From Paramacrobiotus metropolitanus (lineage: Eukaryota > Tardigrada > Eutardigrada > Parachela > Macrobiotidae): a DNA stretch of 64,000 nucleotides. Positions 43,580-55,857 of the stretch are shown piece after piece. The notes under the pieces are model-generated. The model saw nothing but the letters and a program-made list of their open reading frames with translations, searched no databases and was not told where the DNA came from. Position 1 is the first letter of the stretch. Each line of letters begins with the position of its first letter. A program made the translations under genes and the position numbers. The stretch is from contig NW_026570361.1 of the NCBI RefSeq assembly GCF_019649055.1, forward strand, positions 62,001 to 126,000, given 5' to 3'.

Positions 43580-43634
43580 CCGTTTTTCTTTATTTATTCT
43601 ATTTATTGCGTTTTTCATACTTTGTGTGAGGGGA

Positions 43635-43821
43635 TGTGATGTATGACTCATAATTAATATTTATATTTATAATTACGATTCTCGAGATATGTTCTTAGCA
43701 ACGGTTCTTAGAAACACGAAACACTTTGTTGATCGTCGGGATATTGTTGTTATCATTCAGTTGAGTTGTGTTGGTCTGGGAGAAACTAATATTAATAAAC
43801 TTACGTAGTAAGTACCTCACA
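43635..43821 (+). repeat. 3' LTR of the intact Gypsy element
   Basis: 187 bp, followed by the duplicated host bases ATAGG. Confidence 0.95.
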
Positions 43822-43997
43822 ATAGGTAGATAGGAAATCAGCGTTTTTGAATTTTCGTGAGGTTTACTTATGTTCGTCAGGTTCAGCGATCCTTAACAGA
43901 CGCAGCAATGGGAGAGAAGGGATTTGTGGGAACTGGAGGTCGCCACGTTGAGCAGGTTGGCCGTACATCTTTTAGACGGGCATTACAGAGACTAAAA

Positions 43998-44496
43998 ATG
44001 GTTTTGTTCAAGACTGATGAATATTCTGCTGTTACTAATTTTAGTTCGGCATTAATTAGACTGTTGTTTCCCTTGGTCTGAAAGTACCCAGTAAATAGTG
44101 GTTCAAGCAAGGTCTTCGTTTTCTGTTGTTTTGTAGTATGTGTAACGTAACCTGTTGTTATTGTTTTAATCATAAGCGATAATGCCGGACAGTGAGCATA
44201 CAGAGCGTCAAGAAATTCCTGAAGCATTTATTAAGAATGGCGATGAAATACAGATCAACAACATCTCCTTTTTATTCGTTATTTCGCAACAAGCCAGTAT
44301 GTAGTAAAAATTGCAGTAAAAAATTCCTGACCAAGTTAGACAGAGGTAGGCACTACTCTTAGGTAGTTTCGCAAAAAGGCCGCCGAATTAAAAAAACGCT
44401 TTGGAAAACGCACGAAGTCCGGATACACGGATTCTAAAAATAGCGCGCTTTTCCTGTCAGCGTAGGAAATTCGAAGTTGGCTCAAGTGATGACGCT
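43998..44496. other. Spacer between convergent F-box copies G and E
   Basis: No gene seen; the short frames here show no similarity to anything I recognise. Confidence 0.5.
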
Positions 44497-45908
44497 TCAG
44501 TCGGCGTAATATCCGTCCAGCAGGGCCATGGCCAACCGACTCAGCAGCGAGACGTCCAGGTTCCGCAAATCGACATGTTCCCATTGCTGTGGACCAACGG
44601 TGCAAAAACCGCTGAACCTAAAAGTTAGGAACATACTGTATATATTACAATAAATTACACCATAGTGACATCGTACTAAATCACTGGGTGCTATGCCACC
44701 TAGGGACTGGACGACTCGACTTGGCCAAGAACGGATTGGCCAAGGTTACCGGATTCTGCTCTGAAAAGGGTTAACTCGCTTTAACTACTTTACATTTGAT
44801 GGACAGCCATCGCTAGCCTCCACCGCGTTAGCCATCTTGGGCGGATGAAAGCGCTCCACGCTAGGCTTATGCGCAAATGTTCGTATAAGTACTGTCAGGT
44901 ACAACCATTATTTTCACCCGGTCCGATGCTTTAGCGGTTCACAAATGCACCAAAATGAAGAAACTACAAGAATATGTGGCAGTACTCACAGTTTCAGAAA
45001 CTCGCGAATGCCGCTCCATCCGTCGGGATAGGCCAGCGTCTGCACCCAGCCCGCTTGCACAGCTGTAACCTTTTCATAGACACGCTGACTAACGACAGGA
45101 CAGTTGTCACTGGCCGCAGATAAGAATCGATGTTGTGCAACGGGCGTCTCCTTCAGACATAGACGCACCAACGGAACCACCACATCCAGCTGGCCGCTAC
45201 GCTTCACGTTTTCCGGCCACGGCACACCGCTGTCATGAAACAGTGTATACAACAGCGATTCCCTGCCGCTGCGATCCGACGCGGTGTAGTTGACGAGCAG
45301 GAACTCCTCACACACCTTCTTCATGCTCTCCAGGAGAGCGCATGCGTAACCGCTCTCCGTCTGGGAAGTCCTGAAGAGCCCGAGGAAAGCGCAATACGCC
45401 GAGCGCCCATCGAAACCGTTCTTGACAATCATTCGGCGCAGTCGAACGTCCTTGGCTACCAATAAATCCACCAAGTGCAATGTTTTAATCCCGAAATCCC
45501 GGCCGTAATCATTAGCATAGTATTTTTCTTCATCAATCAACATTACGGATTGTGTATGACGAGTGATGGTGCGATCCACAACCTCCATGATTTTGTAGTC
45601 GTTAAGCTCTGCTGATCCATAGTAATCAAGTAAACCGTCTGACCAAAGATCTCTGATGCATATCCGGCCAATATCTATGATAAAATGCCGGCTGGTTTCG
45701 TTCTCCTGTAGGAGGAGCCTCCACAGCGCACACACCCTAACAGACAACGTATTTGAGTAAACAAAATAATATTAAGCAAACACCTTTATCAGCGAACAAC
45801 CGATTTTTGCGTACCGGTCTATCCGGTGCTGAGTGTCAACATCCAGATTGCGTAGAACGCAAGCAAGGATCTCCAGGCGAAGGTCGTTGAGGCACATGTC
45901 CTGTACAG

Positions 45909-46214
45909 CTGCAAAACGAAGGATAAAATAATCGCGCCTGGCCTAATCATGGAATATTAGTCTAAAAAACGGAAAGATCGATATTTAAGAAGAGAAAAAT
46001 CTAAAGGTCAGTTCCAGAATTAATATAAAAGTTTGGAAAAATTTTACAGTTTATTGAGATCAAAGAGTGTACATAAAAATCTTTTATTAAAGAGTAAACT
46101 ACATAAATTCTAACAATCAATCCGGAAACCTTTACCGACTTCTCCCGGAAGACCATATCTACTTTTTTTGGTAGCAGTCCTAAGAGTGGCTACAACCTAC
46201 TTCGTGATACTAAC
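45909..46214. other. Intron 1 of F-box copy E
   Basis: Non-coding; donor GTTAGT at 46214 and acceptor TTTGCAG ending at 45909, both on the minus strand. Confidence 0.6.
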
Positions 46215-46313
46215 CCTTTTGGAAGCTGGCAATCATGCAGTGCTCAATGTTGGCTGATGGCTGCGAACGCTGTTCGGTCAGAAGGCACTCGCAAGCTTCT
46301 TTCAGTGACTCTT

Positions 46314-46564
46314 TGTTATGACGTCATTCCGATGATGTCAGATGCTTATATAATTTGGTTTTGATGATTGCATAATTGTGTTTTGATTACCTAATCTTGT
46401 TGTGGTTTAGTGTTTGTGTGTTTTGCATTTTTGAATTCGCTTTGATGTGCCGCTAATAAAAGGCGCGCTTGCAGAGCGCCTGAACACCAGTGAAAAATCA
46501 GTTGCAAAGAGTTTTGATTAAAAGTCGAACCTGCCTTGAGTTGTGTTTTTCCCCCATTGTAACA
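46314..46564 (+). repeat. 5' LTR of the decayed Gypsy element
   Basis: 251 bp with TGTTA/TAACA inverted ends, TATA box near 46348, AATAAA near 46455 and a GGCGC...GCGCC hairpin just after it. Confidence 0.7.
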
Positions 46565-46638
46565 AGTGGCGTGAGAGGATTAACTACGAGCTTGTGGATA
46601 TAGCCCATTGGATTTATAACGGGAGGTAAGTTGCTGAC

Positions 46639-46810
46639 AAAGGTCAGCTTTAGAGTTGATTTTGACCTATAAAGGTCAGAAGATTCTGGTAAAAAGTACC
46701 CGGCCTAAAGTAAAGGTCAGGATTTTTGTGGATAATATATCCGACCGAATAAAGGTCAGGACTTGCTGAGAGTTTAGAAGTGAGCTGTAACAAACCAGGT
46801 GACCTTTCAC
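46639..46810 (+). promoter_or_regulatory. Cluster of AGGTCA-type half sites in the retroelement leader
   Basis: AAAGGTCAG recurs at 46639, 46671, 46712 and 46751; the reverse form TGACCT occurs at 46664 and 46799. The pair at 46664-46678 forms an everted repeat with short spacing. AGGTCA is the classic nuclear-receptor half site. Function here is inference. Confidence 0.35.
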
Positions 46811-47175
46811 CGGGACTTGAACGGATCCGTATAATTTAGAAAGGACGTCCATCAGACTCCGTCAAATCGGAGAGTGTGGTTCTTTGGAAAACTTGAAGAC
46901 CCTAGGGTAAAACACTTGGGTGTAGCGCAGTCTGGCCAATTGCGCATAAGCACTCACGTAATTTATTTAAAGAGAACCGCCAAAAGAATACAGAAGCGTA
47001 CGCAAAGTGTGAATTTCATTTCTGCAGAAAATAATTTGTTGATTGCTTTGAAAAAGGTCACAGGACCAAAGGAAAATAAAGCGAAGAGTCATAAGACGAA
47101 AAAAAATTAAGCATATTTGAATTTTGATTCAGAAGATAAAAATTGAAAGTTTCTGATAGAAAAGGGGAATAGTAA

Positions 47176-50100
47176 AATAAATGTGAGCCAAAAGTGGCGA
47201 CAGACAGGAATAAAGGCAGGAAAAGTCAGTCTAGTAAGCCACCAGTAAAACCTACCGGTAGTGGATTAAGTGGAATTTTTAAGAGCGCAAGGCTCAATAA
47301 GGAGAAACCAGAAATTATCCCTGAAGAACTTAAAAGAAGTAAATACTGGGGAGCTGGGGAAGGAGAGGCTAGCGGCTCGACTCTTCAAAAAATACAGAGA
47401 AAAGCGGAAGAAGAGGGAAGTCTCAGCGAAGGCCCAAAGTTCAAAACAGACTTTATTAGAAAATACGGAGTCGAAAAGGCAGAAGAGCAAAAGAGATTAC
47501 CTGAGTTTGAGGCAAAATTTGAGGAATTTCCTTTTACCGAAGAATCGATTTTTGATAAAACTTTAATTGAAACCCCAGATAAAGTAAAAGATAAAAATAC
47601 AGCGGAAGAGGATAGTCCTCTAGATTACGATAGCATTCTGCATTCGGATCCAGAATCCGATCGGGATTCTAATCCAGACCTGAACCAAACAGTCTTAGAA
47701 AGGTCAGCGGAACTGCCCTTGGTAGATAATTCCAGCGTTTTAGAAGATAAGAGAAATATCGAAGAAATAGAAATGACTAACGGAGCTGACAGAATCGTTG
47801 ATAATGTACTACACGACGAAAGGCGTGAAAATCGTTTAGAACAGGAGGAAAAAGGTGAAGATAAATTAATAAAGGCAATGACTGGGCCTAAAGTAAAATT
47901 GCCGACACCTTTTTCTGCATCATCCCATGAGGACGCTGAGCAGTGGTTGGAGTCATTTGAAAGGTGTGCGGATAGTTATCGATGGGGTGATGTCGAAAAG
48001 GCAACCAGATTTCCTGACGTATTAGCAAATACTGCTCGAAAATGGTATAAAAGTTTAGAAAATGAGGATAAAGATTGGGAATATTTAAGATCAGGATTCT
48101 TAGAGGTTTTTGCTAAAGCAGGAAGTAAAGATAAAGCAATAGAGGAGCTTTTGAAAAGACAGCAAAGCCCTAAAGAAGATTTTAGAACGTATTTTTTTGA
48201 AGTCATTGATTTATGTAACAAAACGGACATGGAAGAAACCGAAAAAGGGTTTTTTGTATTGAGAGGGATGAAGGACCAAAATATAGCAGCGCAAATTCGA
48301 TTAATGGGGAAGAAAACGCCTAAAGAAATTTTACAACTTGCACAAGAACTTTACCCTGTAACAGGAGAAGAGAAAAAGTCCGATAAAGTATATTTTTCCC
48401 AGAATACGGAAAAGAAACAGGATAGTAACGATAAAGTAGATAATTTGGTCTCGCAAGTGCAAAAGTTAATTAATACAAAAATTTATGTGCCGTATAATAA
48501 TAATAATAACAGAAACGGTAATTTTAACAGGAGTAATCGATTTAATAATGATCAAAGAGGCGATAGAGGAAACGGTAGAGATTTCAATAATAACAATAAT
48601 AATAATTTCAATCGCCGTACAAGAACCACTAACGGCAGACCTATCTGCTTTAATTGTAATAAACCAGGGCACATCGCTGTCAATTGTTGGCATAATAAAA
48701 ATAGTGGAACCAATAACAGAGGAGGAGGGAATAACTTCAGAAATAATGACAGGAGAAATAATTACGGAAATAATTCTAACGGAAATTTCAATCGAAATAA
48801 TTATAATCGCGATAATAATTCCAGTGATTCAACTAATCAAGATAATCGTAGCGGAAATAGGGAACATAATAATAACAGGAACCCAAGACCTACATATCCC
48901 ACACTTCCGCCGCGTGGGCAAGTCGGTCAGATAGATCATGAAGAAGCCTTTGAGCCGTACGAAGAGGATGATGACAAAAATTCGCATAATGTTAATATGA
49001 TTGCCCGGGTTAGAGATAAATTTTTTCAGCAAAAGGATAAAAAGAAATTTAAAAGCTGTTTAAGGACCGACGATAAGGTCAGCAATAGCCAAGTATCAGC
49101 GTGTCTGGACACGGGTGCTGGACCTTCGTTAATAAGTCATAAATTGGTTGAAAGATTAAAATTAAAGACTATACCATGGGAAGGTTCTACCTTGAAATTT
49201 GTTGAATGTACGCGAAAGGTAGAAAAGGCGTGTGAGGTACCAGTAGAACTTTTGGGGAGAAAAGTAATTGTTTTCGCTGCAGTATTAGAATCTAACCATT
49301 TTGATGAAGAATTGCTACTTGGCAACGATTTTTTAGACAATATTAAAGTTGTTATTGATTACCGTACCCACCGATTATATTTTATGGACCACGGTCCATG
49401 TAAAAAATGTGTAGAAAAAAGTAAAAGTGTTGTTTTTGATAACACGTATGACGGAGAAACCCACGTTAATTTTGGAGAATTATTTAGTACGGATTTTATA
49501 AGGGAAATCGAAGTGGTTCCAGATAGTAATAAAAAAGAAGAAAAACCCTTTACGGAAAGTCACGTTGATTTCGAAAAGATTCATATTGCGGAAGGATTAT
49601 CGAAAGAAAATAAAATTAAGGTCATAGCGCTAGTCGAAAAATATCAAAAATTGTTTCCTAAGAAAGGGGAGTCTATAGGTCGTACGCACTTAACTGAATT
49701 CGTGATCGACACAGGCGACCATAAACCGCTCCACTGCCCACCGTACAGGGTGTCCTTAAAGCAACAGGAAATAATTCAGCAGGAAGTTGATAAATTGTTA
49801 AAATTAAAAATTATCGAGCCTAGTTTTTCGAATTGGAATAGCCCTCTCTTGTTGATCCACAAAGGTGGCGATAATTACCGACCAGTGTCGGATTTTCGCG
49901 CATTAAATAAAATAACAAAAAAGGACAATTATCCGCTGCCCAACATCCAGACTTGTTTAGATTTACTAGGAGGTGCTAAGTTCTTTATAGTACTCGATAT
50001 GACGGGTGCCTTTTGGCAGATCCCGTTAGAACACAGTTCGAAGGAAAAATCAGCATTCGTCACACCAGGAGGTTTGTTTCAGTTTACATGCATACCACAG

Positions 50101-50694
50101 GGCCTTTGTAACGGCCCTGCGGCCTTTCAGAGGCTAGCAGATAGTATACTGGCCGGCCTTAAATGGCGTACGTGTTTAAATTATTTGGACGATATTTTGA
50201 TTATTGGAAAAACGTTCGAAGAAACCCTATATCGCCTAGAAGAAGTTTTTGATCGAATTTTACGATCAGGGTTAACCCTAAATCTTGAAAAATGTAAATT
50301 TTTTGAACCTGAAATCAAGTTTTTGGGGCATATAATAAATGAAGAAGGGCGTAGGCCCAACCCAGAAAAAACTACCGCACTGTTGAATTGGCCAGTCCCT
50401 AAAACAGTTAAAGATATTCAGTCCTTCTTAGGAGGGACTGGTTACTGGCGAGCGTATATTAAAAATTACTCGAATATAGTTGCCCCGTTGACCGAGTTGT
50501 TAAAAAAGAGCATCGATTTTCATTGGGGAAAATCCCAACATGATGCTTTTGAAGAGATAAAGAAAATGGTTTGCAGCAATGTTATATTGTCGCACTTTGA
50601 ACCAAATCTGCCGATCGAGCTTCACTGTGATAGCTCTACTATCGGTTTAGGTTGTATGTTGATTCAAATCAAAAATAATATGAAAAGGTTTTAG
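47176..50694 (+). pseudogene. Gag-protease-reverse transcriptase frame of the decayed Gypsy element
   Basis: Open from after the TAA at 47173; there is no ATG at the expected start (a GTG at 47194 sits in its place, and the next in-frame ATG is 47773). Order: Glu/Lys-rich N-terminus, Gag (WYKSLENEDKDWEYL), Asn-rich linker, a CCHC knuckle (CFNCNKPGHIAVNC, near 48651), protease (CLDTGAGPSLI, near 49100), RT (VLDMTGAFWQIPL; YLDDILIIG near 50186) and the first part of RNase H. The frame is lost near 50680, and an in-frame TAG follows around 50725 in the continuing frame, so RNase H and integrase are disconnected. Confidence 0.8.
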
Positions 50695-50747
50695 AATTCG
50701 CCAGCAGGAAGCTGAGCGCACCTTAGCGATCTTATTCAGCGTCTGAA

Positions 50748-51836
50748 TTGGAATGCTTATGTGTAGTGTGGGCGGTAACAAAGTTTCGCCCGTATGTTGC
50801 AGGCGTACATTTTACCATTGTTACTGACCATAAAGCATTGGTATATTTACTGAACATCCAGGATCCGACCGGCAAGCTGTGCCGATGGGCCCTTAAGCTC
50901 TCGCCCTATAATTTCACGATAAAGCACAAGGCTGGAAAACTTAACTCCATGCCTGATGCTTTAAGCAGAAATCCAGTAGGCCCGTATGAAGATAATGGTG
51001 AACAAGATATTGAAAGCCTACCGGTTTTTGCCGTTAATAATGTAGACAGTCTTCGACAGCTGCAAGAGGAAGATCCATATTGTCAGAAAATTCTTAAATC
51101 GATTCAAGAAGGAAGTAATAACAGAATGTTTTTTGTGGAGAAAAATATTCTTCAAAAATTTAGAAAGAATATTTACGATGGTGATTCAGTTACCGTCGTG
51201 GTACCTGCTAAGCTCGTCCCTGAGATTTTGTATAGCTATCATGATTCGCCCGCGGGAGGCGGACATTTAGGGTTTTTGAAAACTTATGACAAAATTAAAC
51301 GTAAATTCTTTTGGCCGAAAATGGCTGAGGACACAAAGAGGTATGTTGACAGTTGTAATGACTGCCAAACGTACAAACAGAAAGTGGGTAAGCCCTACGG
51401 GCTCCTGCAGCCTATACCCTGTAATAAAGTAGGCGAACGATGGGAGTTAGACCACCTAGGCCCATTTAAAAAAAGCGGTGCTGGGAAGAAATTTATTATT
51501 GTAGCAATAGAACAAGTGAGCAGATGGGTCGAGGCAAAAGCAGTAAGTTCGGAGACCGCAAAAGAGACAGCTAAATTCTTTATTGAGAACATCCTATGTA
51601 GACATGGAGCACCTCGATACCTAGGCACGGATCGCGGCTCTGGGTTTTGTTCTGAACTCATGGAGCATATTTTAAAATTTTCAGGAACAATTCACCAGCG
51701 TAATACCTCTTACAATCCCAGAAGTACTGGGTTGTGCGAAAGAATGAATCGAACGATTACATCCGCAATAGCAATATGTTGCAGCACATCCCAGCGGGAC
51801 TGGGATGTGTCTACCTCTTTGTGTATTTTCGATTAA
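50748..51836 (+). pseudogene. RNase H end and integrase of the decayed Gypsy element
   Basis: The frame is shifted relative to the preceding one. It holds the end of RNase H (VTDHKALVYLL, PDALSRNP), an integrase zinc site (His-His-Cys-Cys around 51238-51370, with CNDCQTYK) and the core with Asp in WELDHLGPF, Asp in GTDRGSGF and Glu in GLCERMNRT. Around 51790-51830 the coding frame changes again into the frame that begins at 51805. The integrase is therefore split by a frameshift in its C-terminal part. Confidence 0.75.
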
Positions 51837-54800
51837 CTGTTCGATTCAGGAAACGACAAAATATAGTCCTTTTGTTTTGACGTATGGCCGGGAGCCTCGA
51901 CTTCCGGCCGAAATTTGCTTATCGCCAGACTTGGCTGGAGACGAAGAGGTTAATTATGACGAATATGTTGTAAAGCTGCAAGATGCTTTAAAAGAATTGA
52001 GGGAGCTTGCAAAAGCGCGAACAGAAGACTCAGCGTTACTTGCCGCTGAGAGGTATGATAAAGCACATCAGGATAAGGAGTTTAAAAAAGGCGACCTGGT
52101 TCTTATTTTTAATCCCCACCGAAAAATAAAAACAACTAATAAATTAAACCATAGATTTTATGGGCCGTTTGAGGTACTTGAAAAATTATCAGAAGTTAAT
52201 TATAAAGTTCAAGCGCTGTACGGGAAGAAGTTAATAGACACGGTTCATGTCTATAGAATGAAAAAGTTTAATAAAAGAGAGGATTTAGTTGAACGATTGA
52301 AAACCCGTGAGAAAGAAGCTACGTTTGGCGGAGAAAAGAGGGAAGACTATTTTAGAAAAAATAAAAAGGTGCCAGAGGTAGAAGGTCTTCATCTTTCGAA
52401 TACTGATGACGGCACTAGAAGTAATAGTGATTCTAATGATTCTACTTCAGAATCTGAAGAAATCAAAAGACCCCAGAGAGACAGGAAACCGCCGAACAGA
52501 TACGGCTTCGAGAACCCAGTTCCAGTTATGATGATAAAATTCGCAAGCGTGATCACGGACAGTCCGTGTCCGCCGGTATTGTTCCCTGTGAAACCAGGAA
52601 CATCATTGACGTTGGCAGAAAATCTGGCAAACGCTACCAAGTTATCGATAGCATTCAATTATTGCCTGCCCGATGTTCCAATGATATGTGATGGGACAGC
52701 AAATGCAGTTGTGGAGACGGTAAATGGAACTGTGGAAGCAGATAAAAGGACCGTCACACAACTCACAGAAGCTGTATCATCCGGAAATCAGTCATTTGCC
52801 GCTATGTTCGATCAGCTAAACTGCAAGGAGCAAATTATCCAGAACCAGCATAACAGTTTGGAACAGCAAACGAACGAAATCAGACACTGGAAAACTCTGT
52901 ACGAAGTCGAACACCAAAAAATGGAGGACATACTGCAAGAAAAAGAGAGAATTGAGGCAAGTGCCAGATATCTCGACGATCTATTCCAAGAAGACTGCTT
53001 TGGACGAGCTGCCGGAACTGACCGAATGGACACAGAATTTGCACCTGCAATTGGACCCCAACTGCCCGCTGCCAATGAGGAACGTGAACCTTACATCTCA
53101 CCGGTGTTCAGTCCGCGACGAGGAGGCGACGGACTGGGATGGACATCAAAAAGCACTTTGTTTCCGGCAATAATTTGTGTCCTTGGACTGATTGGCATAG
53201 CTGACGGAACCAGATTTAAGGTGTGCGACTGCCATGCCGCACGTTATGTCGGGATTGTTTCTCTTCAAAACTACAATACGTGTCCGTTTCTGCCGGCTGT
53301 CCTAAAAGATTCAACTATCAATTACGAGCTCTATAAAGAGGAACCTAAATCCCTGACCTTTAAAGGAATCGCATGTAAGCAACAAGTCAAAGCAAAAACC
53401 GTCACATCCTTCTTCTTTGGTGGTCACGACACCATATTTCGGAGCTATACCCGAATCGTACCACCGGCCGAATGTTGGAGCATGCACAAAAATACCTTAT
53501 GTGCCGGCCAGACCATGGCAAAGGACGGATCGGTTTGGAAATTCGATGCAGAACCGGAAGGAGATGGATCCTGGATGCGGGAGGTCACTTATACAACGAC
53601 TTCCTGCATAATGGAGGAGATAGAACTTAGCCAGGAATGTCGTGGATGTCCAGTTATGACAGCAACAGGAGAGATCGCGACTTCACGAAGCAAGGGAGAG
53701 GCAATGTCTAACCAGATAATCTACGTGTGGAATGCGCAGGAAACTCCTGATGACCAGAAATGTATCAGAAGAAAATATTCCTCAGTCGGAGTCCTAAGAA
53801 ATGATGAGACCTTCCAAAGACTGCGAGATGACCTCAGACAAATTGACTTTTACCTTGGGAACCTATCCACTGTATGCGGACTTCCCAAAGCCAAAGCCTA
53901 TAATGTTAAGGGAAATCCGAACTTGAAAATTGTTCTCGGAGATATTGTTCAGCCGACCGACACCGGAGCATCCCGGAAGTTTTGGCAGAAGCTGCATAAT
54001 TTTACTTTGGATGTCATGAGGACAAAAAGAAATGCTTCCGAGAAACTCCAGCTGTCCAATTATTACTCGCAGCATTTTAATTATTTTCGAGATGATATGA
54101 CGGATATTGGTAACACCTTAGCACTCACCACTGAAAATTTGGACTGCCGGATGGACAAGATTGCCTTGTACCAGCTCATTTTATTATCCCGAATTAGCCC
54201 GATCTTGGCTGGAAAATCAATGGGTTACCCGGATTGTTTCGCCATCGATACTATGGGACTTAATCAGGCAGTAATCTTTAAATGTGAATCTCGACTGCTG
54301 GACTTTGCTGTGGATTCTGAGGCTTGCAGATACCCACAGCCTCGATACAACCACAGCACGATTGCCTTGGATGGATTAACGTTGATTGACTTTATTTGTG
54401 TGCAACCAACTCCTTTTCTAAATATCGACGGCGAAATACGTGTATCCAAGAATGGTAGCTGGGTCCCAGTTAATTCGACCATGCAAGGAAACCATATCCA
54501 TATCGCAACACGGTTTGCGCCAAAGTACGATGTATCAGTGAATTTTCTACAGACGGAAGTTATTAGGCGACCACTACCAGCCTTCGACTACGTGAATCAA
54601 TTAAATAATTTGGATATACGTACGCCGTACAAGTTCACCACTGGTACTGGAGTGCCAGTTGTTTCTACTTTACCCGATCTAAATTATTCATTCCTCGGAA
54701 AACTGCGTTACGTCGTTTATTGGCTTGTGATTATTATTGTTTTCGTTTTTCTCTTGACCGGAATCGTTATTTCTGGATTTTATATAAAAGACATGCGTTG

Positions 54801-55857
54801 GAATGCGCGCTTGGATGTCCGTCCAGAAAGTATGGAGATGGTGGATGCTCACGAATTTCATCACGAACGAACAATGCCTGTGAACATGGTGCAACGGAAG
54901 CTGAGTAAACGGCCAAAGAGAAATAAATCCAACGGCATGAAGAAAGAAAGAACCAGTCAAGTGGATTCTGGAGTTGTGATTGCCTACTGCAAAGCTGTAC
55001 TGTGTAAACTGCGCGACATCTACACCAGACTGTTAAGAATGGAGCGATCTATCTATCGCGGTTATATCAACGATAATGGAAGTCATGCCATGATATTGCG
55101 GATGAATACGGGACCAGTTAACCAAGAGATGGAAAACCTTGATGAAACCCCGCCAGCTATCTCCAAATTATCGCTGCACCTGGCACGAAATCGTATTGCC
55201 ACATTTATGGAGAGGCCAAATCATGCCGATATAGCCGATGCTTTGAAATTGTTGGCTGATCAGCAAGAGACTGGAATTAACGTGGTGAACGAAATGAATA
55301 AGGAACAGCGAGCGTATGCGTTGCATGCTGGAGAGGAGTTTAAACGTATACACCGTAAATTGGACAGCCAGACACTCCGTATCGATGCATTTATCCGCAC
55401 ATGTGAGCGCAAGAGAAAGAGAGACAGAGAGGATGTGCGTTATGTTGCTGATAAGGAAAGAGACACGCGCAATGACGCGAAACGGATGAAGGAACAGTTG
55501 GCCATTCATACCGAAAGGCTAGACATACACGTTGGACGATTTACGAATGTATGCGGTCGGCTGGATGCTCATGGACTGTCGCTTTCAACACACACCAACA
55601 CCTTGAATGCACAGTATCGCACCATCAATGGACATAATGGTGCAATCGGAGAATTGCGTGGTATTCTGAATGGATTACGCCTGGACTATGACAACGAATT
55701 TACGCAAGTCAAAGAAAGACTGGAAACTCTGCGCGCTACTGTCCGGGTGATGGAAACTGTTTACCTGAACGGAGAAAATGGACGTGCCATGGGAAACGAG
55801 AACGTGGCTATTTTGAAGATACCCGCTCCGGAGGATCGGATCAGCCACCACCGCTGA
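51805..55857 (+). pseudogene. Integrase C-terminus fused to an envelope-like glycoprotein with a long coiled-coil tail
   Basis: 1350 codons in one open frame. Residues 1-190 are the integrase C-terminus (YGREPRLPAEICLSP; KGDLVLIFNPHRK). A variable acidic linker follows. Near residue 450 a signal-like hydrophobic stretch (TLFPAIICVLGLIGIADG) begins a Cys-rich region of about 500 residues with several N-glycosylation sequons. A strong membrane anchor lies near 968-994 (WLVIIIVFVFLLTG). About 350 further residues are charged and heptad-like. Position after pol, signal, Cys-rich ectodomain and anchor match retroelement envelope genes acquired from viruses. I cannot name the donor family. This part has no break, but the upstream pol is broken. 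Confidence 0.65.

Larger units (their letters stand above)
38601..43821 (+). mobile_element. Intact Ty3/Gypsy (Mag-like) LTR retrotransposon
   Basis: Identical 187-bp LTRs (38601..38787, 43635..43821) with TGTGA...TCACA ends, flanked by the 5-bp duplication ATAGG (38596-38600, 43822-43826). A TGG-initiated primer binding site starts at 38789 and a purine tract (GTGAGGGGA) precedes the 3' LTR. One uninterrupted gag-pol frame plus a small CCHC ORF lie inside. Identical LTRs and open frames imply a very recent, possibly still active, insertion. Confidence 0.95.
36573..43997 (+). pseudogene. F-box family gene, copy G (N-terminus lost; last intron holds a Gypsy element)
   Basis: Exons: about 36573..37389, 37535..37628, 37822..38583 and 43881..43997. 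Family similarity starts abruptly near 36654 (YIQDIDGDNVFIDFDAGTAP); the usual start and VNYGNT segment are missing, and no in-frame ATG precedes about 36820. The F-box spans exons 2 and 3 (LPALIAAAVLLNMDWSTQF, VCALWRCIL). The donor of intron 3 reads CTGAGT instead of GTGAGT (38584-38589), so translation would end at TGA 38585. Exon 4 also has an in-frame TAA at 43894-43896. The Gypsy element sits 12 bases after the dead donor. It lies near other copies and is most similar to copy C. Confidence 0.75.

Noticed and set aside
43340-43651. 103-codon minus-strand frame over the Gypsy 3' region
   Set aside because: Antisense to the CCHC ORF; no recognisable domain.
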